From: JAABQT01 sp035459025
GTDB lineage: Bacteria > Pseudomonadota > Gammaproteobacteria > Burkholderiales > SG8-39
NCBI GenBank assembly: GCA_035459025.1
Contig: DATHYT010000091.1
Coordinates: 1-64,000 of the forward strand
Reading direction: 5' to 3'
Length of the DNA: 64,000 nucleotides
Shown here piece by piece: positions 59,378-64,000 of this stretch (within the stretch, counting starts at the first letter, position 1; the number at the start of each line of letters is the position of its first letter). Under the pieces are notes generated by a model. That model was given only the letters and a program-made list of their open reading frames with translations, was not told where the DNA came from and ran no database searches. The position numbers were made by a program, and so were the translations under genes.

Positions 59378-62300
59378 GGCGCGGCGCATCCTGGGCGCGG
59401 TCGCGGAACTCACGCGCGCGCGCCGGCTGGCCCGATGCTTCCCAGAAGCGCCCGAGGCCGTCGAGCGCGCGCGCATAGCGCGTGTGCCAGCGCTCGCGCG
59501 GGCGCAGGCTCCAGGGCTCCTCGGCCTCGCCAGCGAGGAACGGGCCGCGGTAGAGCTCGAGCAGCCGGTCGCCCAGCCGCTCGGCAAGCTCGGGCGCGGC
59601 GCGCTCGCGCGCCGGCTTGAGCAACGAGTCCAGCTCGCCGAGCAGCCGTTCGTAGGCCCAGGCATCGACCCAGAAGAAGCGCGCGTCGAGCGAGAGCTTG
59701 CCCTCGTGCAACACCAGCGCGCGATCCTCGCCCAGGAGCTTCCTCAGCCGGTGCAGCGTGCTGGTGAACGAGCGGTGCGCCGAGTCGCCGTCGATGCGCG
59801 GCCACAAGGCGTCGGTGATCAGCTCCTCGGCGACGCGCTCGCCGCCCAGCGCGATCAGCACCTTGAGCAGCTCGAGCGGCCGGCGCTGCGCCTTGCCGGT
59901 CGCCGCCGCGAGCGGCTCGCCGTGGCGCAGCAGGCGAAAGCCCCCCAGCGTGTGCACGCGAAAATGCCATGGCCACTCGGGCACGTCGAGCGGCGGGCGC
60001 TCGGGGGCGAGCGCGCGGCGCTTGACCAGGCTCTTCGCGTACTCGGTCTCGATGCCGGCGGCGAGCGCGTGCTCGCACAAGCGCGCGATGGCAGTCGGCC
60101 GCCACCACAGGAAGTGCCGGTAGTTGTGCTCGCGCCCGAGCGCGAAGCCGCGGCGCAGCGCGTTCAGGCCCGGGCGGCTGCGTCCGTGCTCGAGCGCGAT
60201 GCCCGCGAAGCCGAGCAGGCAGGTGTACTCGAGGTGGTGGCTATCGATGGTGCGCGCGATGGCGCGCATCTGCGTCAGGTGCGAAATGCACTTTCTTTCG
60301 TCGCCGCATTCGGCGAGCACCTGCGCCAGCGCCAGGCGCGTCAGCACCTCGAGAAACGGACAACCTACCTCGATCGCCATGCGCAGCGCACGGCGCTCGT
60401 GCTCGTGCGCGCGCATCAGGTCCTTGCGCAGCGCCGCTTCCCAGGCCTGGAAATGGTGGTACAGGCACAGGTTGAAGCGGCCGGCGCCGCTCGCCTGCGA
60501 CTCGAGCTGGCGCGCGAGCGGCGCCGCGGCCGCGAGGTCGCCGCCGCCGAGCGCGCCGCCATAACCGTTGACCAGCAGCTGCAGGCTCCAGGTATGGATG
60601 CCGGTGGCGCGCGCGATCTCCTGGCCCTCGCGCATGGCGGCGAGGCAGGGCTCGGGCGCGGCCGTCAGCATGTGGTACATCGCCTCGACGTTCTTCAGCG
60701 TGAGCAGTGAGAACGGCGAGACGCCCGGCGTCGCGGCGAGCTTGCGCATGGCCTCGATCAGGCCGTCGGCGCGCACCAATACGCCCGTCCACATCAGCGT
60801 CAGCGCCGCGAGCAGGCCGACGAACATCCTCAGGTTGGTGTCGGGCACCTGCTGCGAGGCGGCGATGGCGCGCTGGATCCATTGCTCGATGTCGCGGCGC
60901 TGCGGCTGGCGCAGCGTGAGCGCGATGAACATGCTGCAGGCGACGCGCGCCTCGGCCTCCGGCGTGGGCAGGCGCATGCCCTCGAGCGCCATGGCGTCGA
61001 GCACCGCGATCCAGCGGTCGAGCAGCGAAAAATCGTCCAGTTCGTACAGGATCGCGTCCATCGCCCCGGAGCAGGCGAGTACCCTGCCCGCCGAGTCGGG
61101 CGCGGCGGCGGTGCGGAACAACTCGTAGGCACGCTCGAAGCCGAGGCGCCCTTCACGCGGCGCGCGCTGCGCCTGGCTGGCGGCCGCCCAGTACACGGTC
61201 CAGGGATGCGCCTGCTGCACTTCGGGCGGCAGCTCCTCGACCCAATGCACTAGGGTCTCGGCGCGACCCTGGGCGAACATCGCGCCCGCATGGCGCTCGA
61301 TGAGCCGCGCCATCGCGTCCCAGTCGTGCGCGTCGCGCGCGAGCGCCACCGCCTCCTCGATCTGGCCGGCGCCCTCCAGCAGGGCCGCGGCGTCCTTCTG
61401 CAGCTGGCGGCGACGGTCCTTGGGATAGGCCTCCTGTGCGCGCGCCAGCAGGAACTCGCGGAACATCGGGTGGTACTGGTACACGGGCTCGGCGTGCGCT
61501 TCGCGCAGCGCGACAAAGTAGTTCTCGCGGTGCAGCCGCGCGAGCATCTCGCCGGCCGCCGCCTCGCCGGACAGCTGCTGCGCCAGCGCGGCGGTCATCT
61601 GCGGCAGGTGCGCGGTGCGCAGCAGGAACTCCTGCGTGCGCGCGTCAGACTTCTGCAGGATTTCGCCCGCCAGGTAGTCGAACACCAGCTGGCGCGTGGC
61701 GAAGTCGGGCGCGTCGACGATCGGCGCCCCCATGCGCGCGTGCTGCAGCAGCAGCACCAGCCCCGCCGCCCAGCCCTGCGTCTTGTCGTAGAGGCCCGCG
61801 AGCGCATCGGCCGCGAGCTCCGGGCGGCGCTGCGCAGCCACGCTCACTGTCTCTTCGCGCGTCAGGCGCAGCTCCTCCCAGCCGACGTGCGCGAGCTGCT
61901 GGTTGGCGCGCAGCCGCGCCAGCGCCGCCGGCGGGTCGGCGCGGCTGACGACGATGGCGCGGCCGCCTGGCGGCAGCTCGCGCAGCGCTTCGCGCATCGC
62001 CTCGTGCAGCGGCGAGGACGCGGGGACCTCGTGGTAGCCGTCGAAGACGATGACGAACGGCGGCTTCAGGCGCGCGTACAACTCCTGCGCGTAGCGGCGC
62101 GTGAACGCGACCAACCCGGCGTGGTACTCGGGCGTGAGCAGCGGCAGCGCGGGGTGCTCGGCACCCTCGAGGTCGGCGACCGCGAGGCCGAGGTAGTAGA
62201 AGAAGGTCGCCGGGTCGGCGTCGCCCTCGTCGACTTGGTACCACAGCGTGCGCTGCGGCGCGTGGTCGAGCCAGCTCGCCACCGCCGTGGTCTTGCCGCT

Positions 62301-62462
62301 GCCCGGCGGGCCCGACACCCAGGTGAGCGGCATGTCGCTCGCCTCGTCGAGCAGCGCGAACACGCGCTCGCGCGGCAGAATCTGCGCGAGCAAGGGCCGC
62401 GTGGTCTTGCCAAGCGGCGAGCGCCTGCGAGAAGCGGGGGCGTTCATGGCGGTCAAGGGCAT
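59373..62462 (-). CDS. Large STAND-ATPase transcriptional regulator with C-terminal OmpR/BTAD-type unit
   Basis: About 1029 residues. N-terminal MalT-like signal-transduction ATPase (Walker A GPPGSGKTTAVASWL, Walker B FVIVFDGYHEV), a winged/helical part (LYDKTQGWAAGLVLLLQ), a long TPR-like arm, then in the last 240 residues an OmpR-type winged helix (LGGFRLLRHGEPL and QRRPLELLKVLIALGGERV, and FTSTLHRLRKLLGE) followed by a bacterial transcriptional activation domain. Unlike MalT it has no LuxR helix-turn-helix at the end. I chose ATG 62462 (GGGAG 4 nt upstream); ATG 62447 is an alternative. Ligand unknown. Confidence 0.85.
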   Translation of the reverse strand: MPLTAMNAPASRRRSPLGKTTRPLLAQILPRERVFALLDEASDMPLTWVSGPPGSGKTTAVASWLDHAPQRTLWYQVDEGDADPATFFYYLGLAVADLEGAEHPALPLLTPEYHAGLVAFTRRYAQELYARLKPPFVIVFDGYHEVPASSPLHEAMREALRELPPGGRAIVVSRADPPAALARLRANQQLAHVGWEELRLTREETVSVAAQRRPELAADALAGLYDKTQGWAAGLVLLLQHARMGAPIVDAPDFATRQLVFDYLAGEILQKSDARTQEFLLRTAHLPQMTAALAQQLSGEAAAGEMLARLHRENYFVALREAHAEPVYQYHPMFREFLLARAQEAYPKDRRRQLQKDAAALLEGAGQIEEAVALARDAHDWDAMARLIERHAGAMFAQGRAETLVHWVEELPPEVQQAHPWTVYWAAASQAQRAPREGRLGFERAYELFRTAAAPDSAGRVLACSGAMDAILYELDDFSLLDRWIAVLDAMALEGMRLPTPEAEARVACSMFIALTLRQPQRRDIEQWIQRAIAASQQVPDTNLRMFVGLLAALTLMWTGVLVRADGLIEAMRKLAATPGVSPFSLLTLKNVEAMYHMLTAAPEPCLAAMREGQEIARATGIHTWSLQLLVNGYGGALGGGDLAAAAPLARQLESQASGAGRFNLCLYHHFQAWEAALRKDLMRAHEHERRALRMAIEVGCPFLEVLTRLALAQVLAECGDERKCISHLTQMRAIARTIDSHHLEYTCLLGFAGIALEHGRSRPGLNALRRGFALGREHNYRHFLWWRPTAIARLCEHALAAGIETEYAKSLVKRRALAPERPPLDVPEWPWHFRVHTLGGFRLLRHGEPLAAATGKAQRRPLELLKVLIALGGERVAEELITDALWPRIDGDSAHRSFTSTLHRLRKLLGEDRALVLHEGKLSLDARFFWVDAWAYERLLGELDSLLKPARERAAPELAERLGDRLLELYRGPFLAGEAEEPWSLRPRERWHTRYARALDGLGRFWEASGQPARAREFRDRAQDAPRL

Positions 62463-62486
62463 TCTGCTCCCGCAGGCGCGGGACGC

Positions 62487-62504
62487 GGTTACTTTTGGCT
62501 TACA
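62487..62504 (-). promoter_or_regulatory. Two 11-bp direct repeats before the large regulator gene (site B)
   Basis: GGTTACT (62487) and GCTTACA (62498) on the plus strand, 11 bp apart, in the 65-bp gap between the small HTH gene and the large regulator gene. The element matches the repeat cores of sites A and C, but no TATC box follows at the same distance. Confidence 0.45.
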
Positions 62505-62527
62505 GCCGTGCTGCGTTGCGGCAACGA

Positions 62528-62725
62528 CTACTGCTGCCCGATCAGCCGCAACTCTACCGCGCGCATCACGGCCGCGGCCGCCGTATGCACGTCGAGCTTG
62601 CGGTAGGCGTTCTTCACGTGACTGGTAACCGTGTTGGGGCTCACGCCGAGCTCGGTGCCGACTTCGGCGTAGCTCAGGCCCTGCGCGATATGGCGCAGCA
62701 CTTCTCTTTCTCGGGGCGTCAGCAT
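62528..62725 (-). CDS. Small LuxR-type helix-turn-helix protein
   Basis: A 65-residue protein that is little more than a GerE/LuxR DNA-binding domain: LTPREREVLRHIAQGLSYAE, then GVSPNTVTSHVKNAYRKLDV with the recognition helix. The ATG at 62725 has a near-perfect AAAGGAGG at 62740-62733, 7 nt upstream, which decides against longer in-frame starts (62809, 62767). It lies directly before the MalT-like regulator that lacks such a domain, and could supply that function as a separate chain. Confidence 0.85.
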   Translation of the reverse strand: MLTPREREVLRHIAQGLSYAEVGTELGVSPNTVTSHVKNAYRKLDVHTAAAAVMRAVELRLIGQQ

Positions 62726-62791
62726 CGGCCTGCCTCCTTTCCTCGTCCGCCGACGGCGCGTGCCGTCCATGCGACGAGGATAGGCGGCGGC

Positions 62792-62836
62792 CGATAACTT
62801 GCGGGTCACCGACCACTTACGATTGGCTTACAAGCG
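62792..62836 (-). promoter_or_regulatory. Candidate promoter of the small HTH gene with three 11-bp direct repeats (site C)
   Basis: On the plus strand GGTCACC (62804), ACTTACG (62815) and GCTTACA (62826) repeat with an 11-bp period. On the transcribed strand the last copy is followed after 6-7 nt by TTATCGG (62798-62792 region), the same layout as site A. The ATG is about 65 nt further on. Confidence 0.55.
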
Positions 62837-62984
62837 CTCAACGCCGCGCGCTGCCGAAAGTAAGAAACTATCAGGCCAACGGCGGCAGCGTTACATAGTT
62901 CCTCGCGCTCGGCGGCCCGGCGCGGAAGAATGGAGTCGCAACTGGGGCGGCCGGTATCCCTCCTCCTCTCCGGTCCCCCGATCG
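62837..62984. other. Gene-free stretch between the HTH gene promoter and the orphan terminator
   Basis: I see no convincing protein-coding gene here. A plus-strand frame opens at ATG 62930 but lacks a ribosome binding site and runs into the convergent gene. Because a plus-strand terminator follows at 62985-63019 and no plus-strand gene precedes it for more than 4 kb, this stretch could encode a small RNA. No clear promoter was found. Confidence 0.3.
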
Positions 62985-63019
62985 CCCCCGGCGCGCGGCT
63001 CGTGCGCCGGGGGTTTTTT
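62985..63019 (+). terminator. Rho-independent terminator, plus-strand orientation, without an upstream gene
   Basis: Perfect 10-bp stem CCCCCGGCGC/GCGCCGGGGG, loop of 9 nt, followed by six T (63014-63019). In the minus direction the hairpin follows the gamma-glutamyltransferase stop codon at 63024 but has no U-tract on that side, so it can terminate properly only rightward transcripts. Confidence 0.75.
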
Positions 63020-63023
63020 CTGC

Positions 63024-64000
63024 CTAGTCCCCCGCCGCCTTGCCCGAGCGCCGCGGATCCGCGCCGCCGCGCCAGCCGCCCGGCACGCGCTCGATGGCGT
63101 GCAAGCCGCTCGTCAGCCGCGCGAAGTTGAGCACATGCCCGCGCTCGGCGAGCGCGTCGCCCAGCGCCTCGTAGGCGGTGCCGCGCTCCACGAAAGTCGG
63201 CCCGTTGGTGCTGCCGAAGTTCGGCGACGAGATCGCTGCCTGCATGTCCATGCCCCAGTCGAGCGCCGCCACCAGCGTCTTCGCCACGAAATTGATGATC
63301 GCGAGGCCGCCCGGCGAGCCGAGCGCCATCTTCAGGCGCCCGTCGCGCTCGAAGACGAGCGTCGGCGCCATCGAGCTCCTCGGCCGCTTGCCGCCTTCGA
63401 CACGGTTCACGGCGGGCCGGCCGAGCGCCTCCGGCCGGAAGCTGAAATCGGTGAGCTGGTTGTTGAGGAGAAAGCCGCGCACCAGGATGCGGCTGCCGAA
63501 GCCCATCTCGATGGAGGTGGTCATCGCGACCGCGTTGCCCTCGCCATCCACGACCGAGAGATGGCTGGTGCCCGGCGTCTCCGCATCCAGGGTGCCCGGG
63601 AACGCGAAGCCCATCGAGCGCTCCCCGATCAGGCGCGCACGCGCAGCGAGGTACCGGGGCTCGAGCAGGCGCGAGACCGGCACCGGCGCGAAATCGGGAT
63701 CCCCTACGTACAAGGCGCGGTCGGCGTACGCCAGGCGCGCGGCCTCGCTGAATAGATGCACCGCTTCGGCCGAGCCGGGCGCCGCGCGCTCGAACGCCGT
63801 GCGCTCGAGAATGCCGAGGATCTGCAGCACGCCGGTGGCGCCGGAGCTCGGCGGCCCCATGCCGCAGATGCGGTAGCCGCGGTAGCGCCCGCACACCGGG
63901 TCACGCTCGATGACGCGGTAGCCGGCGAGGTCGGCGAGCGCCAAGTCCGCGTTAACCGCGCGCACGATGTCCGCGGCGATCGCGCCGCGGTAGAACGCTT
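63024..64000 (-). CDS. ggt: Gamma-glutamyltransferase, 3' part of gene
   Basis: About 325 residues to the window edge, continuing beyond it. It begins in FYRGAIAADIVRAVNA and contains the segment with the autoproteolytic nucleophile Thr (PGTSHLSVVDGEGNAVAMTT), the SSMAPTLVF pair of serines and the oxyanion-site GSPGGLAIINF. The enzyme hydrolyses or transfers the gamma-glutamyl group of glutathione and related compounds, normally in the periplasm. The C-terminal end is complete, with the stop at 63024; the large-subunit N-terminus and any signal peptide lie outside. Confidence 0.93.
   Translation of the reverse strand, partial: AFYRGAIAADIVRAVNADLALADLAGYRVIERDPVCGRYRGYRICGMGPPSSGATGVLQILGILERTAFERAAPGSAEAVHLFSEAARLAYADRALYVGDPDFAPVPVSRLLEPRYLAARARLIGERSMGFAFPGTLDAETPGTSHLSVVDGEGNAVAMTTSIEMGFGSRILVRGFLLNNQLTDFSFRPEALGRPAVNRVEGGKRPRSSMAPTLVFERDGRLKMALGSPGGLAIINFVAKTLVAALDWGMDMQAAISSPNFGSTNGPTFVERGTAYEALGDALAERGHVLNFARLTSGLHAIERVPGGWRGGADPRRSGKAAGD

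Noticed and set aside
59280..60710. A 476-residue plus-strand frame antisense to the large regulator
   Set aside because: Arg/Ala-rich shadow frame without ribosome binding site or motif.
62930..63130. A 66-residue plus-strand frame over the terminator
   Set aside because: No ribosome binding site, it reads through a terminator hairpin and overlaps the end of ggt; Arg/Pro-rich.

Overview
The window is GC-rich bacterial chromosome, almost entirely coding, with short intergenic gaps and many ATGA/GTGA overlaps. Gene order points to a betaproteobacterium, probably Burkholderiales-like: pilin-fimT-pilV-pilW-pilX-pilY1, birA-coaX-SPOR, ribF-ileS-lspA-ispH, murJ next to rpsT, argD-argF with argG nearby, folE2-pcm, xseB-ispA-dxs and mutL-miaA. 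This placement is inferred from gene content and order only. I see no rRNA, insertion sequence, prophage or CRISPR array.

Layout. 1-5249: the start of an MlrC/M81 peptidase gene on the minus strand, divergent from a dipeptide-type ABC importer (binding protein, two permeases, one fused double ATPase). 5254-7418: birA, coaX and a SPOR-domain gene. 7431-7899: a receiver-only response regulator just downstream of tRNA-Thr(CGU). 8030-16649: a type IV pilus minor-pilin/PilY1 operon ending in a small TonB-C-terminal-like protein. 16646-23962: the minus-strand operon ribF-ileS-lspA-ispH-TPR/glycosyltransferase. 24063-26455: murJ and a SirB1-like gene, divergent from rpsT. 26829-36922: an Orn/Lys/Arg decarboxylase, argD and argF, then a four-gene carbamoyl-transfer module (DUF2877, carbamate kinase, DUF1116, FdrA) lying between argF and argG. 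36965-41650: a small exported protein, a kinase/TIM-barrel fusion, yajQ, a glutamine amidotransferase-like gene and an exported aspartic protease. 41647-46241: pcm-folE2 and dxs-ispA-xseB. 46255-49814: a Rieske oxygenase, a sulfurtransferase, a DUF2784 protein and hflX. 49867-54092: an alpha/beta hydrolase and queG, divergent from tsaE-amiC, then dedA. 54093-58838: mutL, an SDR, miaA, gnd and gntK in one operon. 58817-62836: a lipoprotein, a very large STAND-ATPase regulator with a C-terminal OmpR/BTAD-type DNA-binding unit, and a 65-residue LuxR-type HTH protein. 63024-64000: the 3' part of a gamma-glutamyltransferase gene.

Three things deserve most attention. (1) The FdrA/DUF1116/DUF2877/carbamate kinase set matches the subunits of the AllFGH oxamate carbamoyltransferase plus its kinase, but here it is embedded in arginine biosynthesis genes with no allantoin genes in view. 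(2) Around the BTAD regulator there are three clusters of direct repeats with an exact 11-bp period, a spacing known from SARP-type OmpR/BTAD regulators; two of them sit the same distance upstream of a TATC-containing -10-like element. This suggests a local autoregulated circuit that includes the lipoprotein gene. (3) At least eleven genes have a TAnnnT hexamer ending 6-10 nt before the start codon, including two back-to-back divergent pairs, which suggests that leaderless mRNAs are common here. No expression data or database searches were available; every function below is read from protein motifs and context.
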